DNA of 64,000 nt, from the NCBI GenBank assembly GCA_009869945.1, contig WIXG01000011.1:434001-498000 (forward strand), written 5' to 3'. This document shows, piece after piece, positions 39,801 to 51,825 of this stretch. The notes beneath the pieces are model-generated. The model did no database searches. It saw only the letters and a list, made by a program, of their open reading frames with translations, and was not told the origin of the DNA. The stretch's first letter is position 1. Each line of letters begins with the position of its first letter. Source of the stretch: Mesaphorura yosii. Lineage: Eukaryota > Arthropoda > Collembola > Poduromorpha > Tullbergiidae. Made by a program: the position numbers and the translations under genes.

Positions 39801-42800
39801 TGCATTGTTTAAATTTCATATGCGCACAGGTGGAGAAAAACAGGAAGTTGATGCCGGACCGGCAAACTACATGGTACACGCTGTATGCATAAAAAGGAGG
39901 CAAATTTATCAATTATGCGTGCAGCGTTCTGCGATTGCGTTGCCTATTGTCTTATCTCGTACGAATACGACTACGACGTGTTTTATTGCCCATAACAAAT
40001 TCTGTGGGAAAAGTGCAGATGCAGAACGCGTATTTCATGGCATATGGCAATATGGCTTCATGACTTTTGATTATACACTTTCAATCGAATTCAATACAAA
40101 TTATTAATAGCTCAATTCTTTTCTTTTCTGGTTTGCAGTTCACGAAAACGAAGACCAAGCTCAGGAATGCTATTCCAACCGGTCCCAATTGGATTGATGC
40201 AGGCGCAGCAGTCGCAGTCTCAGTCGGCAGGCACGGGCGCCGCCGAAGTTGACGGGACGGACGAATGTGCTGCAGCCATGGTTCTGATGAGTCTTTCATG
40301 TAGCCCACATTCACCGCATTGGGACAGCAATGGTGAGTGCAATTTAAATTTTTTAAGATGGACAGCGGACGGATCTTAATGACGTGTAATTAGTGCAAAG
40401 ATTTAATTTGGACTTGGTTTGGACTTTAATTATGACAAATTACGAGCGTTGCACTCCAGCGCAACTGCAATCGATCACATTATTTCAAAATGGGTGCTAC
40501 ATCATCAACATTCATTAGAGACCTTGTAATTACACTTGTTAGTGCATTGACACTGCAACCAGCAGGCAAGAATCATCACGAACTTTACTGATTTGATTAA
40601 ACTCGGGTTTGGGTTTAGGGCTTGTCATTTGTCATTTAGTTGATTCGTGTTATCAGTGCCGAGTGCACGAAATTACGAAATTTAAAGCCAAAGCCAGTAT
40701 TATTTTTGTGTGAAGGAGATTATGGGCTCTTGTGTGGTCAATATTTTCAGTATCACCACCCACACACATGTTATCTCGTGCATATTGCAGTTAAAGTGCT
40801 GGAAAGTTATTTATGAACCAGCAGCAGTATTTATTATCGTTCTTCAGCCTTAGCTTCAGCTGATACGCCCGATGTGCTCGGTCATTGATATTGACCTTTG
40901 ATTGACATGACATGGAAGAAGCTCAGGCATTGACTTCTGTGCAATTGACGCACTGCATTGCATTACAGCAATAAAATTGTCAAGCTAGAAATTTTAAACG
41001 TTTAACGTGTTTTGATGTTTTAATATTTATCCAGCTGAATTGTTTACTAGCAAAATGCACAGGGTGGGCAGGAATTTTAAGCCTGTGACTCTGACTGATA
41101 AAGCTGGCAGTGACAGTAGCATGCATCTCGTGTGTTAAGCGTTAAGCTCGAGCTTCTGCTCATCCCGGCATTCGGCACAGCGAAAATGCAGTGCATGGAC
41201 ATGAAACACGATATGACAGCCTGCGCCTGGTGCGCCTGGCCTAAAGTGCAAAGTGTTGATGGAAAATACATGACGACGAGCTGAGAACACTTGAACTAAT
41301 AATTATACTGATATTTAAAGGTTATTGCACCCCGCAGTAGCAGCACGATGCACGGCACGGCATGGCATGATGACGATCATGCGAGATGAGCCGGGCCTTA
41401 GTCTTGTTCAACTAGATCGAGCGTGTTCTGGTACATGATTTGGCCTGGCTTGGTCGTAACGTCGTATTTATTATTCCTATTTGACTTGACTTGATTTACA
41501 TCCACAAACAGCGTGTTAAGGCTAAGAGGGTTAAGTAAGCAAAGAAACTGAACAGATTGCGATTGCGAGGGCCGAGGCTTAGAGCAAGCAATCTGAACTT
41601 TGCATTCACAATCGTCTGAACTTAATTCATGGATCATGCCTTCATGCCAAATGCGGTCAATACGGCTGCGACGTAGAATAATTTAATTTCACAACGTTTA
41701 ATTGAGTAAGTCAGCCGCGCTCCCACTGCCTTTTTCTATTTACATTGCAGCAGCAGCGCAACGCAGAAAGGCAGAAATTGAGTAATGAAGATGTGCCATA
41801 GAATTGGACTCGATGAATGAATCGATCATATTTTTATGTCTGTAATAAATCGCATGGCAGGGCATGACAAGGCAGTGGAAACTCGTCTCTCATCTGACGA
41901 GCATTAAACACATACGCTAATTTATAGCCTTCACATCGCAACGAAACGAATTGACAAATGAAAGTCGGTCCGCGATACGAGATGAAAAGATAACGTGTGT
42001 CTGCGAGTGTCGAATAAGGGCTTACGAATTTACGACTAATTGAAACATGTGTCTTTGGCTGTGTCGTGTCTTGTAGCTGAACGTGTAATTTAGCCGGCCG
42101 GCCGGCGTTTATTACAACACAGCACAGGTTGCTTGCGGATGTGTGCTCAACGCTCAACCTAAATACTACGTACAGCAAGCGAACCTCATTAACAAGAATT
42201 TGTATAATGCAGTAATTAGAATGCGTAAGCGTGTAACTTACAGTACGCGAGTACGTGCAAAGCATTTAAAAGTTAAACAGTGTTCACCGTACGCGTACGC
42301 GCGGAGCTGTGTTGTTGGTTTTCTTGGGCGAGAAAGAAGTGGGAATAGACAAGAAATGTAAGGCAATTAATTGATGCGTGTTATGCGAACACACAGCAAA
42401 GCAAAGCACGGCACTTGGCGAGACGAGACGCCGGAACCAACTCAGGCCGGCCGGCCGTGATTCGTGATACGGTACGGTCTAGATTAATTAAAACACAATT
42501 TCATTTCACATTAGCTTAATAAAATCTACATGTACTTTCATGCACAACAGATTTCTCTTTTGCGAAATAACAAATAATGCATTCTTGTGTTGTGCTTCGG
42601 GTAATGCTGTTTACCTGCCTGAAATAATTACCGTAGGCGACTTTTGGGGCAAAATGGCAAAACGGTGAATGAAGGCATGTCATGGCATTGAGACGGATGG
42701 TAAACAAATCGTGCTCGAAGGACGGCCGGCGCGACAGGCGAATAGAATTAATTGCGGGAATGCGAACTATGAGCTTGAGTTCACAGGGCTGACCTCAGCC

Positions 42801-45800
42801 AGAAGCCGTAGTTTGATGGCATGGGACTTTATTACAATTAGTAAGTGTAATTTATTGCTTGTGTGGTCGAAGGAGAAATTCACACAATAAATAGATTCCC
42901 TGCTAATTCTGTGTAACTGCCAAATGCGCAGTGTGAAGAATACTTAATTAAGAGCCTTAGCGATTAAAACCTTTTGCCTGCATTATTGCGTACTTGTAGC
43001 TTTTCTAGCCAAGGTGTGAATTGTCCCCGTTTACGTTTACGATTTGTTTATCGTTCAAATTGCGTACTTGTACGCATAAAATAAAATGGCGGATGGCAAC
43101 TTTGTGATACTTTCTTGCAAACAGCGCTCAGGAGGCCAAGCCAAGCCAAGTCAAGCTGGGTGCTGAATGTAATGCTGTAAAGTGCGCAAATGCGGATGGA
43201 CTTCATCATCTTTGATATAATCTTTTTATTAAGAAGACGTGATAACGTGCATTTTCAGGCAGATGAGATGAGAAAGTACAGTTAAATAATTATACGCACA
43301 ATAACATTGTACCATTATTATGATTGCAGTAATATTGTATTTTAGTGTTACAAAAACTAGCCCCGAGCTATCTCGACAGCATCTCGTTTCGACTTCGACT
43401 TCTTCTTATTCAACACTTCGTCACATTAAAACTTAAACGACAAGACGAATTTTGATCCGATGGTCGCTGGTATTCTTCTTTCATCAAGCAAAGCAACACA
43501 AATCGAAATCGAGTCGAAAAATGAGCGAACGCGAAGAGAAACGCAACGCGACGAGATTAAAGCCACAGAATATAAAATTTGGCGAGGATTTACTTTATTA
43601 ATCCATTTCACAATGCACTGCACTGCGATGTACTAAATGTTTGCATTGCATATGTGAATGCCATGCGAAGTGTGAATTTCGCAATTTAATTCCTCCGCAG
43701 TTCGTACGAGTACGCTTGCAAAATGAATTTATAATTAGATGAATGAGAAATTGCTACATTTTTATATCGTAATTAGTACGAAAAATTATGGCCGTGTTGT
43801 AATGCGAAATGTGACCGCGACGCGTGCGCGTGCTGCGTGCTACATTACAATAATTTTCTGCGCTAGTGCTGGGTTTCAAGGACCCTGAGCATTGCAATTC
43901 AATGCAATTTGGGTTATGGCTACGATTTACGGTGTAGTTTGTCGAGCTCGAGTCAAACCAAGTTGAAGGAAAACTCATACCTCAGTTGAGCCGCAATTAA
44001 AAATATTGCAACTTATTTTGCAAGCCTATCAAAGTTAATGCGAATGCTAATGCTAAGAATTCAAAATTTTCCAATTAAGCAATGCGAGCTGTGCGAAAAT
44101 ATGAAAATGCATGCTAAAATACCACGCCAGACGTCTGGTCTCGTCTTGTAGCGTTATGTAATCGCAATTCGCGAAATTCCATTTTGGAACAAGTTTCCTC
44201 CAGACAAAGTTGGCACGAAACACTCAACGCGCGAAGTTGGCGCGAATCGCGAAACTCGGCCTAGTTCGGAGTCAGTCTGGGACTGGAATATCAGGAAACT
44301 GAAACTGATATAAATTGTCATAGACAGATTGCGATGCGAATCTGTGTCAGGCGTTGATTGTATTTGGAAGTGCGCAAGGTCAATACAATCCACACTTGAT
44401 TGTTATTTATTTGTGGGCAGGACGCCATGAATTTGGCCGCCGAGTTGCGAAATAGCGTGGCTGGCTGTCTGTGATTTGCCGCATTGTTTTATGTTTTATC
44501 GCCTGCCTTGCCGGCAGAAAAAGTGAAAGGATGCTTCACTAAACGCGCAACCTGCCTGCCTGCCTGTACGGCTCGCCTTGTCGCGTTGGCTCATGATGCC
44601 TGATACGGAATAAGATTCATCTCTCCACCTTTGCACCACAACGGCGCGATAATGAATTGATTGTATTGATTATGCCAATTACATTCACACTTCACACTCC
44701 AACACGCCTTTAATCCCATAAAGTGGAAGGTCGCGACTCGCAAATAGCAGAGCGATTTGTATAGCGAAGAGCGATTAATTTACATTTTACCTTGCATCGT
44801 CCCGTGTGTTTTTTGCCTACGTGGAAATAACAAGACGAAGACGAATACCGGCCGGGTTCGCAGTTCACAGCTTTGCTTATTAATTCCCTATGCGAATGAG
44901 AAGTGCACGATGTTTTGTTGTGAGAAGTTTTTGCAAGCAAGGCGTTGTTGCGTTCTGCATTCGCAAGACTCTATACTGGGCTTCATTATCATTGTCATAA
45001 TCATTTGTTTACCTTGAAACATATGGGGCAAGCCTTTACTATTATTGTTATTACGTGGTTACTGTATTTGCCATCTATTTGCATGAACAGCCAGTCAGCC
45101 ATCGATAGCCAAGCGCAAGCGATCACTTTAATTTGAATGGGCTTTGTGAGGTAAAAGTAAAAAATAGTTGCAAGACGAATATCTTGCCGTATCGTGTATC
45201 GTATCACGTAGAAGCAAAAATTCGCATTCGCATATTCGCAATCGTACCTCGTAGCCTTGTAATTACACGAGCTGCTCCCTGCCTGCCTGCCTGCAGTGCA
45301 TACATAAAGTAGAGCCAATTTAAACCTTTTTTACTCAAGAAACCTTGAAGTGTCCGTACTGCTTGCTCCTTGCTTATGCTGAATGAAACCAACATAAACA
45401 CATTACTATGACGTGACGAGAACCATGCAATGGCAATGGCAATGGCGATGTTTAGACGGTCAGTTGATTTCGATTCCATGAGCCGCGCCGAGCCACAGCC
45501 GGCCAGCATGGCAAAAAAATAGACGGATAGAATTTAATTTGCAATTCGCATTCGCTGAAACAAGTTTCCAAGATGTTTGATGTTCGATTCATTATGCATT
45601 GTTTGGGGTTGCGATTTACCTGCGCTGCGGCGATTTACGATTGGGATTCTCTTCCTGGCAACCTTGGACGTCACCGCACGGTACGAGCTCGCCTTGCATT
45701 GCAGTATTAAGCATTGTATTGTATGGAATGATAATAGAATGGTGAGGGATTTGGGATTTGGCGAGGATAACGATTCTTCACTTCTGCCGCTGCTTCACAA

Positions 45801-48800
45801 TTGGCACGAAAGTGATTTCTTACCCAATTACATTCTGCTGTTGTCTGTTGCAGCTTTTTCGATAAGAATTGATTTAAAGATTTGAGTCGAGACTGAGCGC
45901 GAGAGAAAAAATCAATTCTCTGAAGGCGAAGGCGGTGCGCGTGTACGTGTGCCGCGGTTGGCGTAGCTGTAGCAAGTAACAAGGAAGTCCTCGTCCATAA
46001 TCTACGTTTAGTTGTGCTAGTCGCTCGCTGTGAGTGCGAAATTGCACTGCAATTTAAATGAACCACCGGATCTCGTTGATGTTTGCGTTCGCGTTCTCGT
46101 TCCTTCTTTCGCATCGCATTGTGGAGTTTTTGTGCATTCTCTCGCTCGTTTTCATTGACAAGGCCACCGAATGTTATAAAACTAGACCAGTAGAGACCTT
46201 GGCCAGTCAGCTAAGTTAGGTTCGGCTCGCCAAATGCTGCTGCTGCTGCCACAGATAAAATCATGTATGTAATCATCACATGCAAGCGAGCGAGGCAGCG
46301 CAGGAATGAAAGAAACTTTTGTTCTAAAAGATAATTGGATTTATTACGTATTCATTCCGGCCGTGCCAGACTGCCGGGCAGGTTGGCCCGCCATTAAATG
46401 TCACCTTGTACGCTCAACGCGAGAACCAACCAAACCAAACCATGCTATAGGAAATATTTTCCAGGCCAGGAAAAATGGGAATTTGAGGCCACCACACAAT
46501 TTCTGGAACTCATCAGTTTTCTCTCGCTTCTTATGTTCTTGTATTTTCGAGTGGTGCGCGCGACCGTGATTTGTGACACTTCGTGATAAATGCCGATGAT
46601 AATAATTCCATTAGCATGCATAATCGACAGGTTTACACGATGCGTTGCGCGTTACGAGATTACATAAATTAGGCTAATTATTTCTGGCCCTGTTTAGACT
46701 CTTGGCAGTCTGAGCCCAGATTTAAAGGCTGCACACTTCCTTATTTACGTTTCGTGGGTAGCTGGCAATCTTAATGTGGTTTTAATGAGAAGTTCGTGCC
46801 GTGCCTGCCTTGCTTTATGGCATGGAGCGGCTTAGGCTCGTATGAATGTTTTAATTGTGCTTTGGTCGGTGGTGTAATTATGAGAGACACGTCGAGCAGG
46901 CAAGCACGTGAATCTTAAGTTTCCTGTTTAGAGTTTAGGCCCTTGTTTTTGTTTTCGATTTTTAAGATTTTTGTGCCGTGTACAGCATGTGTCAGGGTGC
47001 GGTGCGGTGACGCTTTTTACTTTCTTCAATCAGCATCAGCATCCTCCCTCCTTTGTTATTATTGTTGCAAAAACAATGCCACGTTCAAGTCGAGGCGCAG
47101 TCTCAATGTCAACTCTGCAATTAATCCCTTTCCAGATGAGGCATTTAAAATTTTAACTTTGTGTGGTGGTTTTATCGCCGGCACGTGTAAAGCAAAACAA
47201 ATGCAGCCTCGAGCACGAGCGAGAGTTTCATTCCATATTTTTATTGTTCTATTTTTGCACACGTAAGAAAAGGCCTTGACAAAGTATTAACAACATGCAA
47301 CGACGACCGTTGGCGATGGCGATGCGGATAAAAGATGTTGTGGCGTATCTCTGGAACAGATGGGCATAAACTCACTCAATTTAATTGAGAGTGCTTGAGC
47401 CTAGAATTTAAGGGCTGTGACGCTTCGCAGCAACAGCAATAAAGACTTTACAACACGACTTGAGCTCTCGTCATGACGCAGTTTGAATTTAGAAGCTTTT
47501 GCTACAATTTGCAATGACGAGAGACTCCTTTGCTCCCTGTTGCGTTGCGTTGCAGGGTTATGACACTTTGATCTTCGGTCCTGATCAGCTCATTTGTCCC
47601 TCGACTCCATGTGACACGACCTTGGCTGTCCTGTCGCGCATCGCGCCGCTTTGAATTGCAATAGAATCGAGTTACGTAAAGCGAAACGGGTTCAATGAAA
47701 TGATGAGAAGGTCAAAAGGTTGATTGACTGTGCAGCAACAGCCTCAGATGAAAGGGATTTTTGTTGATTCGAGCATACACTGACGAATTGCAAATTGAGT
47801 TTCGATTCGGCTTGATTAAATTGGCTTGAATTCGAGTGAAATTCTGCAAGTAGCAACACGCAGCTCACAAATTGCATTGTAAATATAAATAGCTGACTGC
47901 TGAATTAATGCAAACATATTTTTCCAGCTGGCTTATCTTATCTAGCTTTGACTGCATATTACTTGCTGTATGCTTCGTGTACCGTGCGCGTTGTCATCTC
48001 AGAGCAGGCAGGGGCAGGATCGCAGGATTGATTGAGTTACTGACGTTCGATCGAACCTTCTATTTGCACTCTTTATTGTACTTGACCTGCATGACTCCGT
48101 CCTGGTCGTGTTCTGTTCGTGTGGCAATGGCATTGGCAATGCAATCGTCCATTCACCTCGTCTCACCTTTGCAATGATGCATGTGCAGATGCAAAGGTTT
48201 CAATGTCAACGATTGTAATTGTAATGTAATGAAATGGAACGACAGATGGAAATATTTTAAAGAGCAGATTGCGAGGCTCGGCTTTTAAATTTATGATAAT
48301 GCTTTTATACAATATGTGCAGGCACTTGTTGTGTATTATTCTTATTCTTTCCAGGAGGACGAGAACTTTCGTCCTCTATCGCCAATTTAAGTACATAATT
48401 TATCATTTAACCGGCACGTAAACATATTATTAGCAATTATGGGCTTGGGCTTTGTATCCATATAATTATATTCCGTGTCATCGTGAAGCCGGCGGCTCGC
48501 GGACTCTGTGATCGTTACGGTACGTCATTCACTTGAGCGTGTGACTTGCGAATATGAATAATGATTTGACATTTGGAGGCATGCCGTCTCCGTCAGGACG
48601 CTGTTCATCAGGTTCTGTTCACGCCAACCGTCCTTCAATCGTTCGCAGACAAAAGCCACTTCATGAGCACCGTTCATTAGCGATTGACTGCTCTTGACCT
48701 CTGGCAATGGCAATGGCAAAGAATAGATTCGTCTTTGATTGTGCTGTGTTAACGGTTGCAGATCGCGATTTTGTTCTTGTACTCGTACATACATGATTGA

Positions 48801-51800
48801 CATTTGTTCCGTAATTTGAAGGCTGAATTCAGGAGCCAGGAGCCAAAAGTTAATGAGGAAGCGTGTTACTGGCACAAGCTATTATTAGAATACCGTAAAG
48901 ACCATTAGACGGAGAGAAAAGACACTAGACTGCAAAGGTAATCGAATTCTCCGGAACACGAACACAGGCGTTCAGGCATTCGAAGCATCGAGAAGCAAGT
49001 TAAGTTGTCGAAAGCAAAAAATGACAAGGTTACAGATTTTGCCTGCATTGGCAAAGCAAAAAGCTTCGCACCGGCACCGGCACGAACGTCGACCGACTGG
49101 AATTTTACAGAACTTGATTATGCAACAGCAACACAATGATTACTACCTGCTACCGGTGCGGTTCGGTCTGCGGTAGCTGAGAGGTTTTTTATAAAGACGT
49201 GTTTGTTAAGTAAATCATGTGTGAAGAATAAAAACATAGTAACTCTTAGCCAGGCTGGCAGCAACAGTGAGCAAGAATGTTGTTGTTGCAAATGAAGGCA
49301 AGTAATGACGCCAATGGACTGGCTTATTAATAATCGGGCCTGGAATAGATTACCGGTACGGGTTTTGCTTGGAGGGAAGAGGAATTCGTTGGCAGTCGGT
49401 GATGGTAATGGCGATGTGTGTCAACTGTTCTTGAATCTGCTGCGTCGCCTTGAATCTTGTGCCAACAAAAACCGTAAAGGTGTAACGAAACGTGAAAAGA
49501 AAGAAAACATGTCTTGTGTCTGCGTCTTCATTTCATGGTATCATGACTGGCGTTGGCACGGTGTGCCGGATGCGGACGATGGTTTTGGTTTCTTTCGGTG
49601 CACTGTGCACACAGAATGGTTATGGAGCAAATACGAGGAACTGTACTGACTATTGACTTGACTTGACGCTGACAAACGTGTTGACTTATTTTTAAATATT
49701 TGGTGCTTGACACAATTTTATAAATTAACTTAACCATGCAATGAATGCCCACATGGCACCCAGTGACCTTCCTTGACTTAGAAAATAGAAAATGCTCTTA
49801 AAAGCTTCTCAATTGGCAGCTGTACTTAAATTGGCCGACTGTTTTGTGTTTCCTGCAGGAATGATCTCATCTTCATGGAGCTCTTCCTCATCTGGTGCGT
49901 CCTCCTGGCTGAGCAATGCCAGTTTTGGCACCACCACCAACGGCATCGTGATTCCACCGGGCGGTGGCACAGGCACCGGGATCGGGAGCCTGAGCTCGCG
50001 CCACAGCAGCAGCAGTCATTCCAACCACAGTCAACGCAGTTCAAGTTCACCGGCAGGTGGTGAATTTCATCACATCAACAACTTCAGCCCCACACCGTCC
50101 TCGTCTGACGACGGGATCGAGAGCGACAATGGCGGCACTGCGAGCGTAGGTGGGCTGACAATCTCGGGCAGTGCCGGCGGAGCGGCAAACGATGTGTTCC
50201 TGCTCGGATGGCCAGGAAGCGGAGGTGCCAACGTCGGTGCGGGCAATGGCGATGAACCGCGGAAAAAGAAGACGAAACTCATCTTCAAATGCACTTGGCC
50301 TGGTTGTACAATGATGAAGGATAGTTGCTTTGAAATCGAAGCGCACGTTCGCTATGCTCATTTAGGGTGAGTTGGCTTGATTTATTGTGGCACATCATTA
50401 AAAGAAATTGTCGCATTTACATTCGTTCGTGTTTCACGACTTCGAAACTTGAGCGTAGGACATTTCGACATGAATAGCTCTCAAGTGTGATCATTTATGT
50501 GTCAGTCAATTGAAGGATTTTATGTGTCAAGATTCTGTGTGTGTTTTCGGGGTCGTTTTTCGTGTAGCGCGCCTAATGAGATGATAAAATACAGAATTTT
50601 ATTTATAGAACGTTGAATCTGAGTCAGAAAGAGAGATCATCCGAGATCCGCTTTCCGCGTGTATTAATAAGGAAAAGGTCGCAGTCGCAGGAAAAGCCGA
50701 ATGTTCGATTACGGTCTAACGAAAGTCGAATAATGTCGTCTAATGTGAATTTAATGAAGATGAAGACTTGCTGACTTGCAATTGGAACTCGCATTTATGT
50801 TTATTTATGCTTTTATGTTTATGTTTTGTAGGCCACAACCTGACGCAATTGACGATCATGAAGAGGAATTTTATTACACTGAAATTGAAGCACCCGTGAC
50901 TTCCAGCAGCAGTGATTTCGCACTTTCATCGTCGTGTTCATCATCATCACCACTTGGACTGAATTTCATGGCATTCTCACCGACACTCTCTCACATGGAT
51001 ATGGTTCGTCCACCATCTGAAGGTAAGCCACCCAATGGCTTTAACAATGAAGCATTATTGCCATATGCAACTCGGGCCAGTGCTCAAGGATGTAGATCAG
51101 GAAGATGGCTGGTAATCTCTTCTCTCTGATAAAGTGCGAAATAAACGACGACTGCCAACATGCACGCGTTCAGGCATAAATGACTTACGCTCAAAACTTG
51201 AAACGCCCATGAAGCCAGCCGGCCGAAATGCACGCGCAAAGTAGCTGCTCGTATGATGCAGTGTTTCGATTTGCGATTGTGATCCTGGACTTTAGACAGT
51301 GAACTTTTTTGCGCTATTGTCCTACTTTTGGTAAATGGGAGAAGAAATACCAGCTTAGCCTGATTGTTGTGAAGGTCAACTCCTTTTCGCGATTGCGAAG
51401 CGGCGCAGCTGATCCTGTCGATACGATCACATCCTGTAATGATGATTTATTAAGTAGTCGCTGATCTTGATTTTTGTTTTGTTTCTTTGCAGATCCAGAG
51501 TACAAATTGAGTCAACTACATAATAGCGCACTACGTAAGTCTCCAAATGGAACTGGAAATACTCATCACTTTAACGCTAGTAATAACCCAAAGAAAAGAC
51601 TTTCGCCAAAATCGAGTCCAGTTCGTCGTCCACGAGGTGACACCAAGAAATGTCGTAAGGTGAGGTTACGGGCAATGATTACAAGGAATTATAGTGCCGA
51701 AGGCTTGACAAATCCAATAATCAAATGTCCTCTTCTTGTTAATGCAGGTTTATGGCATGGATCACCGCGAACTTTGGTGCACGCAATGCAAATGGAAGAA

Positions 51801-51825
51801 AGCCTGCACAAGATTCAGCGACTAA
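24384..51825 (+). CDS. Glut4EF: Glut4EF/ZNF395/ZNF704-type transcription factor (conserved N-terminal domain, C2H2 finger, C-clamp), seven exons
   Basis: Nuclear DNA-binding protein of the GLUT4-enhancer-factor/HDBP family. Exons: 24384-24860, 31592-31872, 40139-40332, 49859-50366, 50832-51022, 51493-51659, 51748-51825. Phases match at all six junctions and sum to 631 aa. Residues 1-145 carry the [13 protein letters not shown] module (I believe Pfam DUF4772). Residues 160-185 carry the [19 protein letters not shown] block. Exon 3 ends with the [16 protein letters not shown] block. About 453-487 is a single C2H2-like finger (CTWPGC...H..YAHLG), followed by [11 protein letters not shown]. The last residues form a C-clamp with Cys604, 617, 620 and 626. 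Human ZNF395 also ends at its C-clamp. The first in-frame ATG after the in-frame TGA at 24324 is 24384, in a good context (AAA before ATG). Ser-, Gly- and Gln-rich linkers separate the modules. Introns of 6.7, 8.3 and 9.5 kb contrast with 60-100 bp introns in neighbouring genes. Further 5' non-coding exons are possible. Confidence 0.9.
24861..31591 (+). other. Glut4EF intron 1 (6.7 kb)
   Basis: Bounded by GTAAGC and TTCTCCGCAG. I see no coding exon inside. It contains a GGCCGGCC palindrome at 29840 and two TATA-like motifs shortly before exon 2 (31289 and 31447), which could serve an internal promoter. Confidence 0.75.
31289..31296 (+). promoter_or_regulatory. Candidate TATA box upstream of Glut4EF exon 2
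   Basis: TATATAAA lies about 300 bp before exon 2; a second TATAAAA lies at 31447-31453. A promoter here would make a transcript starting in or just before exon 2 that lacks the N-terminal domain. TATA-like words are common in AT-rich DNA, so this is only a candidate. Confidence 0.2.
31592..31872 (+). CDS. Glut4EF: Glut4EF exon 2
   Basis: Starts in phase 0 with I-P-I-P-I-D-V and carries the family block [20 protein letters not shown], which is also found in ZNF395/ZNF704. A Ser/Gly tract and a Gln-containing linker follow. It ends two bases into a codon before GTAAGT. Confidence 0.9.
31873..40138 (+). other. Glut4EF intron 2 (8.3 kb)
   Basis: GTAAGT to TTTGCAG. No coding exon was found. It includes a 22-bp perfect palindrome at 32889-32910 and GGCCGGCC sites at 32896, 35183 and 37977. 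Confidence 0.75.
32889..32910. repeat. 22-bp perfect palindrome centred on GGCCGGCC
   Basis: The sequence starts CCTGCCTG and reads the same on both strands for 11 bp on each side with no loop. It combines the two over-represented words of this region (CCTG and GGCC). Symmetry ends at the flanking G and T. Confidence 0.85.
40139..40332 (+). CDS. Glut4EF: Glut4EF exon 3
   Basis: Joined after a two-base phase, it reads [10 protein letters not shown], a basic stretch that could be a nuclear localisation signal. A Gln/Ser run and the conserved block [16 protein letters not shown] follow. It ends one base into a codon before GTGAGT. Confidence 0.88.
44551..44566 (+). repeat. CCTG microsatellite, four copies
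   Basis: Four exact CCTG units inside intron 3 of the Glut4EF gene. Confidence 0.8.
45278..45293 (+). repeat. CCTG microsatellite, four copies
   Basis: Four exact CCTG units inside intron 3 of the Glut4EF gene. Confidence 0.8.
49859..50366 (+). CDS. Glut4EF: Glut4EF exon 4 (Ser/Gly-rich linker and C2H2 finger)
   Basis: Begins within a Gly codon and encodes long Ser, Gly and Thr tracts, then [10 protein letters not shown]. The end is the basic K-K-K-T-K-L-I-F-K leading into the finger C-T-W-P-G-C with H-V-R-Y-A-H-L-G. The finger spacing between its Cys pair and His pair fits the single finger of the ZNF395 family. Confidence 0.92.
50832..51022 (+). CDS. Glut4EF: Glut4EF exon 5
   Basis: Completes the Gly codon of the finger exon and reads [19 protein letters not shown], a block conserved just after the finger in this family. 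A Ser-rich stretch follows. Donor GTAAGC. Confidence 0.9.
51493..51659 (+). CDS. Glut4EF: Glut4EF exon 6
   Basis: Reads [18 protein letters not shown], then a basic segment ending R-G-D-T-K-K-C-R-K. The last Cys is the first C-clamp cysteine. Donor GTGAGG at 51660. Reading through the donor would lose the rest of the C-clamp. Confidence 0.9.
51748..51825 (+). CDS. Glut4EF: Glut4EF exon 7 (end of C-clamp) and stop
   Basis: Twenty-five codons plus [28 protein letters not shown]. With Cys604 of exon 6 this gives a C-x12-C-x2-C-x5-C C-clamp at the extreme C-terminus. C-clamps are sequence-specific auxiliary DNA-binding modules, known also from TCF proteins. Confidence 0.92.
   Translation, partial: VYGMDHRELWCTQCKWKKACTRFSD

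Larger units (their letters stand above)
40333..49858 (+). other. Glut4EF intron 3 (9.5 kb)
   Basis: GTGAGT to TTTCCTGCAG, the longest intron in the window. No coding exon was recognised. It holds three GGCCGGCC matches (42096, and two overlapping at 42445 and 42449) and CCTG runs at 44551 and 45278. Confidence 0.75.

Noticed and set aside
45707-46114. 135-codon minus-strand frame in intron 3
   Set aside because: Driven by CT/GA-rich simple sequence; no family match.
49826-50361. Minus-strand frames over Glut4EF exon 4
   Set aside because: Antisense shadows of the Ser/Gly-rich coding exon, which matches its family on the plus strand.
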